In this document: one piece after another, positions 34,178 to 42,925 of the stretch
Position numbering within the stretch: the stretch's first letter is position 1
Layout of the letters: the number at the start of each line of letters is the position of its first letter
Assembly: GCA_050943495.1 (NCBI GenBank)
Contig: JBMNPH010000001.1
Span: 434,001-498,000, forward strand
DNA: 64,000 bases
Reading direction: 5' to 3'
Origin: Merdivicinus sp050943495
Lineage (GTDB): Bacteria; Bacillota; Clostridia; Oscillospirales; Ruminococcaceae
Translations under genes and position numbers: made by a program
Notes under the pieces: generated by a model
What the model saw: only the letters and a program-made list of their open reading frames with translations
What the model was told of the DNA's origin: nothing
The model's database searches: none

Positions 34178-35545
34178 TTGAATGAGATAGAACTTTTGGA
34201 AAAGCAAAAAGAATATTGGATGTCTGGGAAGACGCGTTCTTATGCCTTTCGGAAAAGACAACTGGAACGACTTCTGGTCTTACTGAATGATTGGGAGTCA
34301 CGATTGCTGGAGGCACTTTCACAAGACCTTGGCAAGTGTGCTTTTGAAGCTTATGCTACTGAAATCGGAATGCTGAAAGGCGAAATTCACGAAGCTCTTC
34401 GGCATCTAAAAAGATGGATGGCACCTCGAAAGATTGCGGGACCGATGCTGCAGTTTCCGTCTCATGGTTGGCGCTTTCCGGAACCCAAAGGTTGTGTTTT
34501 GATTGTATCGCCTTGGAATTATCCGGTTCAATTGACATTGGCACCTTTAATATCAGCCATTGCAGCGGGAAATTGTGCGATTCTGTCACTTCCTCCTGAT
34601 GCTCCAAAAACTTCGGATATACTTGCGAAAATGATACAGGACGGTTTTACGGAAACCTACCTTGCCGCTAGAATCGGTACAATTCCATGTAATACGATTC
34701 TGTTCTCACTTCCGTTTGACCATATCTTTTTTACGGGAAGTCCCCGTGTTGGGAAAATCGTCATGGCCGCCGCTGCCTCCAATTTAACTCCTGTAACATT
34801 GGAATTGGGTGGAAAAAGTCCCTGTATCATTCGAAAGGATGCTGATTTAAAGCTAGCTGCCAGACGGATTGTGTGGGGAAAATGTTTGAATGCTGGGCAA
34901 ACCTGTGTGGCGCCGGATTATCTTTTGCTGGAAAAAGGAATTCGAGAAAAATTTTTGTACGAGATTGGGCAGGCAGTTCAGCGTATGTTTGGGGACAACA
35001 TGATTACCAATCCAGAGTATGCCAAAATTGTAAACGAGAAACACTTTACACGTCTTTCTTCCATGTTGAAGGATCAGAAGATCTTATTTGGCGGCAATAT
35101 CGGTGCAGAATCGCGCAAAATTGGTTTGACAGTTGTAGACAACCCACCGCTAGATTCCACTTTGATGCAGGAGGAAATTTTTGGGCCGATTCTGCCCTTG
35201 ATTGAAATCGAAAATATTGAGGAAGCCATTCGATTTGTATCGCAGCGTCCCAAACCGCTTGCTTGTTATGTTTTTTCGCAAAATTTACGGGAGGCACGCC
35301 GTCTCATGCAGAATCTTTCCTATGGCGGCGGATGTATCAATGATACCATTGTCCATCTTACCTCCAGTAAACTTCCATTTGGTGGCATCGGAAACTCCGG
35401 GATGGGAAGCTGCCATGGCAAGGCTGGATTTGATACTTTTACGCATTGTAAATCCGTATTGGAACGTGGAACCTGGCTAGATTTGTCGATGCGTTATCCG
35501 CCATATGGCAGTCGGTTTGATTCGCTGAAAAAATTGATGCGTTAA
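34178..35545 (+). CDS. NAD(P)-dependent aldehyde dehydrogenase
   Basis: A 455-residue class 3-like aldehyde dehydrogenase without obvious signal. The cofactor region (SPWNYPVQLTLAPL), the catalytic glutamate motif TLELGGKSPCII and the catalytic cysteine in NAGQTCVAPDY are intact; EEIFGPILP is the cofactor-locking Glu. I place the start at TTG 34178, 11 bases after GGAGG; ATG 34160 lies before that ribosome binding site. The C-terminal YPPYGSRFD resembles fatty-aldehyde dehydrogenases. It follows the phosphate genes but need not be functionally related. Confidence 0.92.
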   Translation: MNEIELLEKQKEYWMSGKTRSYAFRKRQLERLLVLLNDWESRLLEALSQDLGKCAFEAYATEIGMLKGEIHEALRHLKRWMAPRKIAGPMLQFPSHGWRFPEPKGCVLIVSPWNYPVQLTLAPLISAIAAGNCAILSLPPDAPKTSDILAKMIQDGFTETYLAARIGTIPCNTILFSLPFDHIFFTGSPRVGKIVMAAAASNLTPVTLELGGKSPCIIRKDADLKLAARRIVWGKCLNAGQTCVAPDYLLLEKGIREKFLYEIGQAVQRMFGDNMITNPEYAKIVNEKHFTRLSSMLKDQKILFGGNIGAESRKIGLTVVDNPPLDSTLMQEEIFGPILPLIEIENIEEAIRFVSQRPKPLACYVFSQNLREARRLMQNLSYGGGCINDTIVHLTSSKLPFGGIGNSGMGSCHGKAGFDTFTHCKSVLERGTWLDLSMRYPPYGSRFDSLKKLMR

Positions 35546-35548
35546 ATG

Positions 35549-35583
35549 ATGCCGCACGGGGAAATAATCCGTGCGGCATTTTA
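35549..35583 (+). terminator. Terminator after the aldehyde dehydrogenase gene
   Basis: ATGCCGCACGG (35549-35559) pairs with CCGTGCGGCAT (35569-35579), followed by TTTT. Confidence 0.85.
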
Positions 35584-35650
35584 TGCTGAATTCTGAAAAA
35601 AATTGTTGTGAATTCTTAATAAAACGTTAAGCTTTGATCTTCAAAATCTA

Positions 35651-35680
35651 TTGCAATGGCGGATTGGTTTATGATATACT
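35651..35680 (+). promoter_or_regulatory. Promoter of the MacB-like ABC operon
   Basis: TTGCAA (35651-35656) and TATACT (35675-35680), spacer 18 bases, about 95 bases upstream of the ATPase gene. Confidence 0.5.
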
Positions 35681-35773
35681 GAGGAAGGATGATGGATGCA
35701 TCCAAATACAGGCGAATGCCGCTGGTTATGGGGAGGATTCAGAAACACTAAATCTGATGTTAGGAGTTTAAAA

Positions 35774-36553
35774 ATGAGTCTGATTTGTGTAAAAGATATT
35801 CGAAAGGTTTACCGGGTGGATCAGGAACGTGTTGTCGCACTGAACCGCATTAATCTGAATATTGAGCACGGCGAAATTTGCTGTATCTTGGGTACATCTG
35901 GATCCGGTAAGTCTACGTTGCTCAATATCATGGCTGGTCTTGAGAAGCCGACAAAAGGTGCCGTCCTGATCGATGGCCAAGATATTGCACAGATGAGTGA
36001 ACGGCAACTTGCGTTGTTTCGGCAACTGAATATTGGGTTCATTTTTCAGTCTTATAATCTGATGCCAACGATGACTGCGATGGAAAATGTTGCACTGCCT
36101 CTCATGTTTAAAGGCGTCGGAAGGCGAGAACGGATGAAAGAAGCAAAGCGAATGCTGAAGCGGGTGAATTTGGGCAGTCGATTGTCCCATAAGCCCACCC
36201 AGATGTCAGGCGGACAGCAGCAGCGGGTTGGAATTGCTCGCGCATTTGTTGCAAAACCCAAAATAGTTTTTGCTGATGAACCAACAGGGAATTTGGATTC
36301 CAAAACAACAATCGAAGTGATGGAAATGATTGTTCGTATGGCACGGAAATATCATGAAACCCTGATTTTGGTTACGCACGACCAGGAAATAGCGGAATAT
36401 GCGGATCGAATTGTTCATCTGGTAGATGGAAATATTGTGAGTGATGAATCGAATCAGTCGCTAATCCGTGCAGATGAAAAAGCAGAGGATGGAAAAGCTG
36501 CGGGAGAATCTGTGGAGAAGAATGTAGATCTAGCCGGGGAGACGGCTGAATAA
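35774..36553 (+). CDS. ABC transporter ATPase, MacB/LolD type
   Basis: A 259-residue ATPase: Walker A GTSGSGKSTLL, Q-loop GFIFQSYNLMPTMTAMENVALP, signature QMSGGQQQRVGIARA, Walker B IVFADEPTGNLDS, H-loop LVTHDQEIA. These are type VII (mechanotransmission) ABC features. ATG 35774 follows TAGGAG. A roughly 30-residue charged C-terminal tail is atypical. It precedes a surface protein and a MacB-like permease, forming a three-gene operon. Confidence 0.93.
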   Translation: MSLICVKDIRKVYRVDQERVVALNRINLNIEHGEICCILGTSGSGKSTLLNIMAGLEKPTKGAVLIDGQDIAQMSERQLALFRQLNIGFIFQSYNLMPTMTAMENVALPLMFKGVGRRERMKEAKRMLKRVNLGSRLSHKPTQMSGGQQQRVGIARAFVAKPKIVFADEPTGNLDSKTTIEVMEMIVRMARKYHETLILVTHDQEIAEYADRIVHLVDGNIVSDESNQSLIRADEKAEDGKAAGESVEKNVDLAGETAE

Positions 36554-36596
36554 ATGGAAAAGGAGGGTTTCCCATACCCATGTGGGGAACAGCGCT

Positions 36597-38684
36597 ATGA
36601 AAAACACAATGAATAAACGAAGAATTATTAGTTTCATGACGGCAATTTTCATGGTAATATGCTTTATTGGTGCCGGTTTGCCAGTGTCTGCTGCTGGTAT
36701 GAGTGCAGAATTTACGGTGTATCCCAAAACAATATCAGCTGGTGACAGCATCAGTGCGGATATTTCGATTAAAGGGGCTGCTGTGGGGAATGGAACTGCA
36801 ACAGTAACGGTGCAGGGGCTTGGCTCTTTCAGCGGTTCGTATGAAGAAACAGATGTGCAGTTTACAGATGGTGCTGCACAAATTAATGTTCCAAGCGGAA
36901 ATATCTCATACAGCGGAAAAGATTCTCCAGCGCATTTGCAGGTTTTGGTGGGAGGAGAAACCGTGACATCTCCGTCCATTTCCAATATTTCGCCAATTCC
37001 CGATGACAGCGGCGATGATACCCCTGCACAGCCGCCTGTAATTGCGGGAAATATCTTTACTATCGTTGAGGATACTCCGATTCCGACCGTTAATGCGGGG
37101 GAACAAATCGAAGTAACCTACCCCATCCAAAGCTCAAAACGTATTTCGGGAGATGTACAGATTACTGCAACTCTTCCAGATCAGGTGTATTTTACTACTG
37201 CCTCTTCTACACAGACATTTAGTTATGTGCGGCAGGATACACAAAAATATACAATTGGAATTTCAGCTGACTCTGAGATGAAATCCGGAACCTATCCGGT
37301 AACAATCAGCGTGAAGTATAAGTATGCAAGCGAAGCTAAGGAAGAAACCATCACCACTTATATTAAAGTAGTCGGCAAAAGCGGTGAAGAACAGCAGGGA
37401 GATCTTTTGGTAAGCGGATATAGTGTTTCGCCTATGAATGTAAAGGCCGGATCTAACTTTAAGCTCAGTGTTACAATACATAACAGTGGAAATAAGGCTA
37501 CCGATAAAACCTTAGTCTCCCTAAGCGGTTCCTCTCTTTCGACAGAGGCTTTCACGATGAATGGTACTCTGGATTCTATGCAATTGGGTTCACTTTCTCC
37601 CAATCAAGTTCAGACGCTGACTTTCTCGCTTTGTTCCAATGAGAAGATGGAGACGGGAAACTATATTCTGGATGTTGTGATTGGAGAAGGGGAGACGGCG
37701 ACAACTTCCAAAGTCTTTATTCCTGTAACCGGAAATCCTGAGGCAAAAGATGATGAAAAGAAAAATGAAAGTACTCCTCAATTAATCATTGATAGCTATA
37801 ATTATGGTGAAGGTGTTACCTCGGTTACCGGCGGTGAAGTCTTTACTTTAACAGCTACCATTTTGAATACTGGTAAAACAGCCGTTAAAAATGTCAAAAT
37901 GACCATTTCCTCTGCGGCAGATGAGGAAACGGGAGGGGCATTTTCGCCTGCCAATTCTTCCAATACTTTCTATATGGAAAGTATTCCCGCGGGAGGAAAA
38001 ATTACGCAGACAATTGATCTTTTGCCCAAAGCTGACGCCAAACCGAAGTCCTACGGAGTAGATTTTGCTTTCAGCTATGAAGCAATTGTCAATGACGAAT
38101 TGGTGACCAAGGATATTACCCAAACTATTGCGATTCCGCTTACCCAGCCCGACCGTTTCGAAGTAGCGGAACCACAGATGTATGGACCAGTTATGCAGGG
38201 TGAAACGCTCAATGGATATGTTTCCTATGTAAATAAGGGAAAATCCACCATCTTCAACTTGTCCATGAAAGTCGAAGGAGAAGGCTTTACTACTGCCGAA
38301 ACAGAAACATATATTGGCAATGTAGAGTCCGGAAGTTCCGATGGATATGATATTTCCATTAATCCTACTCAGGCAGGTACAGTGAATGGTACCATTACCT
38401 TTACTTATGAGGATGCCAATGGAGATACGAAAAATATTGTGAAGAATTTCCAAGCAGAAGTAATGGAATACGTAGAACCAGAAATACCAGATACTATGGA
38501 TCCTGATATTCCAGTTGAAGCGGAAGGCGGTATTCCAGTCTGGGGTTGGATCGCAATTGCCGGTGCCGGCGTTGTTGTATTGATTGTTGTGATTGTTGTG
38601 GTAAAAAAAGTAGTGAAAAAGAAAAAACAGGCAGCAATGGATGCAGAAGATGACTATGATGACGATGATAATACAGGAGAATAA
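36597..38684 (+). CDS. Large cell-surface protein with CARDB-like repeats and C-terminal anchor
   Basis: A protein of about 695 residues. It starts with a signal peptide (basic MKNTMNKRR, hydrophobic core, probable cleavage near PVSA-AG) and continues with immunoglobulin-like beta domains; at least two recur with the CARDB/COG1361 pattern (SVSPMNVKAGSNFKLSVTIHN near 280 and SVTGGEVFTLTATILNTGK near 415), plus a third near 540. It ends in one membrane helix (about 650-672), a Lys-rich stop and a very acidic tail (DDYDDDDNTGE). The start is uncertain (ATG 36597, ATG 36609 or GTG 36582). Lying between the ATPase and permease genes, it probably is the extracellular partner of that ABC system, in the place of MacA. 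Confidence 0.8.
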   Translation: MKNTMNKRRIISFMTAIFMVICFIGAGLPVSAAGMSAEFTVYPKTISAGDSISADISIKGAAVGNGTATVTVQGLGSFSGSYEETDVQFTDGAAQINVPSGNISYSGKDSPAHLQVLVGGETVTSPSISNISPIPDDSGDDTPAQPPVIAGNIFTIVEDTPIPTVNAGEQIEVTYPIQSSKRISGDVQITATLPDQVYFTTASSTQTFSYVRQDTQKYTIGISADSEMKSGTYPVTISVKYKYASEAKEETITTYIKVVGKSGEEQQGDLLVSGYSVSPMNVKAGSNFKLSVTIHNSGNKATDKTLVSLSGSSLSTEAFTMNGTLDSMQLGSLSPNQVQTLTFSLCSNEKMETGNYILDVVIGEGETATTSKVFIPVTGNPEAKDDEKKNESTPQLIIDSYNYGEGVTSVTGGEVFTLTATILNTGKTAVKNVKMTISSAADEETGGAFSPANSSNTFYMESIPAGGKITQTIDLLPKADAKPKSYGVDFAFSYEAIVNDELVTKDITQTIAIPLTQPDRFEVAEPQMYGPVMQGETLNGYVSYVNKGKSTIFNLSMKVEGEGFTTAETETYIGNVESGSSDGYDISINPTQAGTVNGTITFTYEDANGDTKNIVKNFQAEVMEYVEPEIPDTMDPDIPVEAEGGIPVWGWIAIAGAGVVVLIVVIVVVKKVVKKKKQAAMDAEDDYDDDDNTGE

Positions 38685-38686
38685 TC

Positions 38687-40039
38687 ATGAGAATCGGTGA
38701 TATGGTCCGCATGAGCCTGTCAAACCTCTGGAAACGGAAGGTACGGACCTTATTAACTTTGACAGGCGTAGTGGTGGGAACCTGCGCGATTGTGGTCATG
38801 ATCTCCCTTGGCTTAGGTATGCAGAAAACACTGCGCGATAATCTGGCCCAAATGGGCGATTTGACCTTGATTAATATTTATAACTATCAGTCCAATCCGG
38901 ATGTTCCTGCACTGGATGATACCGTATTGGATCAGTTCCGAAGTTTGGAACATGTTAAGGTTGTGACTCCTTCCTATGATCCGCAAAACTGGGGATTCTG
39001 TACCATCAAAAGTGGAAAATATCAGTATGATTCCACGATAATTGGTGTGGATATGAGCGCTTTGGAAGCTCTCGGATATGAAGTACAGGAAGGGCAGCTG
39101 CCACAGCCGAACGAGGATGGCACATACGATGGGATCGTGTTATTTTCTTCGGACTCTGTATATAATTTTTATAATCCCAAAAAGCGCAACCGCGGTGGAA
39201 TGGTTATAATGGGCGGTATGGGCAGTAGCGGTGATACAGAAGAGCCGCCTGTAAATGTATTAGAGGATAAGCTGGAACTTGTGTTAAATAAGACAGAGGA
39301 ATCCAGTAAAAAGGCGCCCGAATATAAAGTAACTTGTCCCGGAATTTTGGTAACCGATTGGAACAAACAACCAACACCATATGGGATTTTTATGGATGTC
39401 AACTATATCCGCAAGCTCGAAAAAGAGTATATGAAGCTGAATGGCATCAAAGAGGATAAGAATAAGAAGTTTTCTTATCAGAATGTTGTTGTCAAGGTGG
39501 AGGACATGAAATATGTTGCGGAGGTTGAAGAAGCAATTCAAGCGATGGGTTATACTAATACCAGCTCAATGGAAACAATTCGGAAGCCATTGGAAGAGCA
39601 GTCCCGTCAACAGCAGATGATTTTTGGTGGATTGGGTGCAATCTCACTCTTTGTTGCTGCGCTTGGCATTACCAATACCATGATCATGTCTATTTATGAG
39701 AGAACCCGTGAAATTGGCGTTATGAAGGTATTAGGTTGCGTCATTGGAGATATTCGGACAATGTTTCTGATGGAAGCTGGTACGATAGGCTTTATCGGAG
39801 GTGTCATCGGTTTAGGGATCAGTTATTTGATTTCATTCCTTATCAATTCGTTTGGTGGGGGCGGAGGTGGCAGTATTTACAGTATTGGCGGTATGGGAAT
39901 CGGTGGAGTTTCCATTATTCCTTGGTGGCTTGCTCTGGGAGCTCTTGTCTTTGCGACAATGGTTGGGCTTATTTCTGGATTCTCACCCGCAAATCGTGCT
40001 GTAAAAATCAGTGCTCTGACTGCAATTCGACAGGAATAA
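38687..40039 (+). CDS. MacB-like ABC transporter permease
   Basis: A 450-residue type VII permease: TM1 at about 20-45, a large extracellular MacB core domain (45-310), and three C-terminal membrane segments in the FtsX domain (from about 315, GGLGAISLFVAALGITNTMIM). The motif YERTREIGVMKVLG is characteristic of MacB/FtsX coupling helices. The loop before the last segment is unusually glycine-rich (GGGGGGSIYSIGGMGIGG). Starts 2 bases after the surface-protein stop. Probable role: moving an envelope substrate or transmitting mechanical force rather than import. Confidence 0.92.
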   Translation: MRIGDMVRMSLSNLWKRKVRTLLTLTGVVVGTCAIVVMISLGLGMQKTLRDNLAQMGDLTLINIYNYQSNPDVPALDDTVLDQFRSLEHVKVVTPSYDPQNWGFCTIKSGKYQYDSTIIGVDMSALEALGYEVQEGQLPQPNEDGTYDGIVLFSSDSVYNFYNPKKRNRGGMVIMGGMGSSGDTEEPPVNVLEDKLELVLNKTEESSKKAPEYKVTCPGILVTDWNKQPTPYGIFMDVNYIRKLEKEYMKLNGIKEDKNKKFSYQNVVVKVEDMKYVAEVEEAIQAMGYTNTSSMETIRKPLEEQSRQQQMIFGGLGAISLFVAALGITNTMIMSIYERTREIGVMKVLGCVIGDIRTMFLMEAGTIGFIGGVIGLGISYLISFLINSFGGGGGGSIYSIGGMGIGGVSIIPWWLALGALVFATMVGLISGFSPANRAVKISALTAIRQE

Positions 40040-40044
40040 TTTTT

Positions 40045-40077
40045 AAAAAGGATTACTTATAATAAGTGATCCTTTTT
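40045..40077 (+). terminator. Terminator after the MacB-like operon
   Basis: A 15-base stem (40045-40059 with 40063-40077, one G-U pair) with a 3-base loop and a T-rich 3' arm ending TTTTTCGTTTTG. Confidence 0.85.
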
Positions 40078-40210
40078 CGTTTTGTTTTTTCTATTTGTCA
40101 AACTCTATATTGATCGAAAAACTGTTGTAATCTTTATGCATGTTGTTAAAAATTTACAAAATCTTCCGATTTTTTCCGGAAAAGGTCTTTTGTTTTCATA
40201 AAAAGTGTGG

Positions 40211-40284
40211 TATACTATAAATAATGCATTTGTAATTATTTCGCACCCAAAAGGAAAGGAGCAGGGGCTTGCCCCGAAATCAGT
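40211..40284 (+). promoter_or_regulatory. Leader of the SseB gene with a hairpin between ribosome binding site and start
   Basis: A -10 TATACT (40211-40216) heads this leader; the -35 is poor. AAAGGAG (40256-40262) lies 22 bases before ATG 40285, too far for direct use, but GGGG-CTTG-CCCC (40264-40275), a stem with a stable CUUG-type tetraloop, fills that gap and would bring the two close. No in-frame start lies nearer. A perfect palindrome TTTTCCGGAAAA sits at 40172-40183. Confidence 0.5.
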
Positions 40285-41067
40285 ATGGAAATCAATAAAG
40301 CAACCGCAAATCCCGCCGTTACCAGCGCTATGGACGCCTTTATTAAGGAACAGAATCCACGTCATGAGCTCGATATGTTAACAGCTCTGATGCGTGCGCG
40401 TTTTATGTCTCCCGTTATTTTTTCTGAGCCTGTCATTGATGGAAAAGTTCCCAATGATTCTAAAATTCAACAGTATGTCATTACGAATAAAGAAGAGCAA
40501 CGGTTCTTTTTGGCCTTTACAGACGAAGAGGCAATGAAAAAATGGGCGAAAGAAGAAAAAAGGGATTTTGTACTGCTCAGCCTTGCTGAAATTCTCGCTT
40601 TAATTAAGCATGCTGAAGCGGAAGAAATTAAGGGTGTTGTTGTGAATCCATATTCTCACAATGTCACCTTGACCTATGAGATGCTATTGAATATGCCTAA
40701 GCGTCATCAGCAGCTTTTGAAATCAGTTCCGCCACGTTTCCTGCTTGGCCGTCCAAAAGAAGAACCTGTCGAATTGGAAGAGGCTTTGCAGAAGTTCTTT
40801 AAGAAAAAACAAAAAGAAGTCAAAGAAGCGTGGATGCTGATGGCTTTGCGCGAAGGTACCAAAAAGCCACGGCTCATGCTGGTGGTAGACTATGATGGCG
40901 TCCGTGAAGATGCGAAAGAGCTGTTCCCTGCCATTATCGAAGAGGTTCGGGACTATCTTGACCAAGACGAAGGATTAGATATTGTTCGTCGTGATGGAAA
41001 ATTTGCAGAAGAAGTTATCGCCAAAACAGAATCATTCTATCAGAGAAAATCGGGATTGTTTTGGTAA
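40285..41067 (+). CDS. SseB family protein
   Basis: A 260-residue cytoplasmic protein with an N-terminal SseB domain (about 20-130: LTALMRARFMSPV, FFLAFTDEEAMKKW, GVVVNPYSHNVTLT) and an SseB C-terminal domain (about 150-255: LMLVVDYDG, KELFPAIIEEV). SseB was named for an effect on serine sensitivity in E. coli; its molecular role is unknown. Monocistronic between two terminators. Confidence 0.88.
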   Translation: MEINKATANPAVTSAMDAFIKEQNPRHELDMLTALMRARFMSPVIFSEPVIDGKVPNDSKIQQYVITNKEEQRFFLAFTDEEAMKKWAKEEKRDFVLLSLAEILALIKHAEAEEIKGVVVNPYSHNVTLTYEMLLNMPKRHQQLLKSVPPRFLLGRPKEEPVELEEALQKFFKKKQKEVKEAWMLMALREGTKKPRLMLVVDYDGVREDAKELFPAIIEEVRDYLDQDEGLDIVRRDGKFAEEVIAKTESFYQRKSGLFW

Positions 41068-41072
41068 AATAC

Positions 41073-41107
41073 AAACAGGACACGTCAAAAAGACGTGTCC
41101 TGTTTTG
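41073..41107 (+). terminator. Terminator after the SseB gene
   Basis: AAACAGGACACGTC (41073-41086) pairs perfectly with GACGTGTCCTGTTT (41092-41105), loop AAAAA, followed by TT. Confidence 0.9.
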
Positions 41108-41133
41108 ATTGGCGCCGAAAAAACAGTCTAAGT

Positions 41134-41172
41134 AAATACCCACAATACCTGTGATAGGTATTGTGGGTATTT
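41134..41172 (-). terminator. Terminator of tRNA-Ser
   Basis: A perfect 17-base stem (41134-41150 with 41156-41172; loop GTGAT) lies immediately after the CCA end of the tRNA on the minus strand. Confidence 0.8.
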
Positions 41173-41173
41173 T

Positions 41174-41265
41174 GGCGGAGAAGGAGGGATTCGAACCCTC
41201 GATGGGGTATTAGCCCATACACGAGTTCCAGTCGTGCGCCATAAACCAAGCTAGGCGACTTCTCC
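41174..41265 (-). tRNA. tRNA-Ser (GGA anticodon)
   Basis: Reading the minus strand, the acceptor stem GGAGAAG/CTTCTCC, a long class II variable arm, T-arm GGTTCGAATCC and an encoded CCA end are present. The anticodon loop is CTGGAAC, giving anticodon GGA for serine UCC/UCU codons. A consensus promoter lies upstream. Confidence 0.95.
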
Positions 41266-41283
41266 AAATTCACAGCGAAAATT

Positions 41284-41312
41284 ATTATAGCACATCGAAG
41301 CTGTTCTGTCAA
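41284..41312 (-). promoter_or_regulatory. Promoter of tRNA-Ser
   Basis: On the minus strand TTGACA (41307-41312) and TATAAT (41284-41289) are perfect, spacer 17 bases, with TG one base before the -10 box. Confidence 0.85.
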
Positions 41313-41335
41313 GCTTTTTAAAATAAAAACAGGAA

Positions 41336-41364
41336 TTGACAAAAGGAATCAAATATGATATGAT
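41336..41364 (+). promoter_or_regulatory. Promoter of the flavoprotein-araM operon
   Basis: TTGACA (41336-41341) and TATGAT (41359-41364), spacer 17 bases; transcription should start near 41371, giving a leader of about 95 bases. Confidence 0.75.
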
Positions 41365-41399
41365 AATTTTGTTAGTTGAATATATGTGCGGAGAAATGG

Positions 41400-41448
41400 A
41401 GTCACAAAAACGTAGGGTCAAGTGCCCTTGAGTTTTTGTGGCTTTTTT
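41400..41448 (+). promoter_or_regulatory. Terminator-like hairpin in the leader of the flavoprotein operon (probable attenuator)
   Basis: AGTCACAAAAAC (41400-41411) pairs with GTTTTTGTGGCT (41432-41443), 12 pairs with one G-U, enclosing AGGG/CCCT or TCAAG/CTTGA and followed by six T. It lies between the promoter and the first gene, so transcription must pass it. Glycerol catabolic genes in Bacillota are often controlled by the antiterminator GlpP acting on such a leader; GlpP control is inferred, not shown. Confidence 0.65.
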
Positions 41449-41466
41449 GCGCAGAAAGGGAGAATT

Positions 41467-42903
41467 ATGAGATACGACGTAGCAATCATCGGGGGAGGGG
41501 TCACCGGAGCAATGGTGCTTCGGCAGTTGATGCGGTATCAGCTGAAGGCCGTTCTGCTGGAAAAAGAAGACGATGTGGTTATGGGGGCGACAAAGGCCAA
41601 TTCCGCAATCGTCCATGCGGGATTTGATGCGGAACCGGGAACGAATAAGGCTCGATATAACGTGGAAGGAAACCGCCTGATGGAAGAAGTGACCACAGAA
41701 CTTTCGGTCCCGTTTTGTCGGAACGGTTCTCTGGTATTGGCATTTTCTGAGGAAGATCTTCAAACAGTCCAGAATCTTCTGGAACGCGGGAAAGAAAATG
41801 GAGTGCCAGGATTACAGCTGCTCACACCGGAGGAGGTATGGGCAATGGAACCGCAGATTACCCGGGAAATTAAGGGGGCACTTTATGCCCCTACAGGTGG
41901 AATTGTTTGCCCGTATGAACTTGCAATTGGCGGAATTGAGAATGCCATGGATAACGGTGCCGAATTGCGCACCAATTTCAAAGTGGAAAAAATTCAGGAA
42001 GAAGACGGCTTTTTTACGATACATTCCAGTAGCGAGTGCGTAGAAGCACGGTATATTGTCAATGCCGCCGGTGTGCATGCTGATGAAGTTGCACGAATGA
42101 TCGGAGATGAAAGCTTTACGATTACACCGCGACGCGGTGAATATGAATTATTAGATAAAACGCAGGGCAAAATGGTGAAATGCACGATTTTCCAGCCGCC
42201 TACCAAAATGGGAAAGGGGATTCTTGTTACTCCCACAGTAGACGGCAATCTTCTTACCGGTCCCACATCTGAGAATATTTTGGAAAAAGAGAATACCGCG
42301 ACAACGCCGGAGGGATTGGAAACTGTCCAGAAGCTTGCTCGGAAATCAGTTCCAAACATCAATTACCGCATGGTAATCACTTCCTTTACGGGGTTGCGTG
42401 CCTGCTCAGATACCCATGATTTTGTCATCGGACCGTCGGAAAAATCGTCGCATTTGATCCATGCGGCCGGAATCGAATCACCTGGCTTGACTTCCGCACC
42501 CGCGATCGGAAAAGCAGTTGTGAAGCATCTGGCAGAAGCCGGATTGGAACTGATACCGAATCCGAATTTCAATCCCATCCGCAAGCCGTTCCCCAAGTTC
42601 CGGGAAATGTCTGATGAAGAGCGTGCGGAACTGGTTCGGAAGGATCCGCATTTTGGACGGATTGTTTGTCGGTGCGAGGGTGTGACAGAAGGAGAAATTC
42701 TGGCTGCAATTCATCGGAATCCGCCTGCGAGAAGCGTGGATGCTGTAAAACGCCGCGCACGTGCTGGAATGGGACGTTGTCAGGGTGGATTCTGCGGACC
42801 GCAGGTCGTGGAAATTTTGGCGAAAGAACTTGGCGTCCCTATGGAAGAAATTACGAAGTCGGGCGGAGAATCCCGTATGTTAACCGGCAAGACAAGATCA
42901 TAA
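41467..42903 (+). CDS. FAD-dependent oxidoreductase with C-terminal [2Fe-2S]-type domain (GlpA-like)
   Basis: A 478-residue flavoprotein. The FAD-binding fold starts at the N-terminus (YDVAIIGGGVTGAMVLRQL), the DAO substrate domain follows (YIVNAAGVHADEVARM, FTGLRACSDTHDFVIGP), and a BFD-like cysteine domain closes it (VCRCEGVTEGEI, GRCQGGFCGP). This resembles anaerobic glycerol-3-phosphate dehydrogenase subunit A and L-2-hydroxy-acid oxidases. ATG 41467 follows AAGGGAG. It opens a run with a second flavoprotein and a DUF1667 protein, a trio seen repeatedly in Clostridia with glycerol genes. Confidence 0.85.
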   Translation: MRYDVAIIGGGVTGAMVLRQLMRYQLKAVLLEKEDDVVMGATKANSAIVHAGFDAEPGTNKARYNVEGNRLMEEVTTELSVPFCRNGSLVLAFSEEDLQTVQNLLERGKENGVPGLQLLTPEEVWAMEPQITREIKGALYAPTGGIVCPYELAIGGIENAMDNGAELRTNFKVEKIQEEDGFFTIHSSSECVEARYIVNAAGVHADEVARMIGDESFTITPRRGEYELLDKTQGKMVKCTIFQPPTKMGKGILVTPTVDGNLLTGPTSENILEKENTATTPEGLETVQKLARKSVPNINYRMVITSFTGLRACSDTHDFVIGPSEKSSHLIHAAGIESPGLTSAPAIGKAVVKHLAEAGLELIPNPNFNPIRKPFPKFREMSDEERAELVRKDPHFGRIVCRCEGVTEGEILAAIHRNPPARSVDAVKRRARAGMGRCQGGFCGPQVVEILAKELGVPMEEITKSGGESRMLTGKTRS

Positions 42904-42925
42904 ATTGGAAATGGACAGGTGGACT

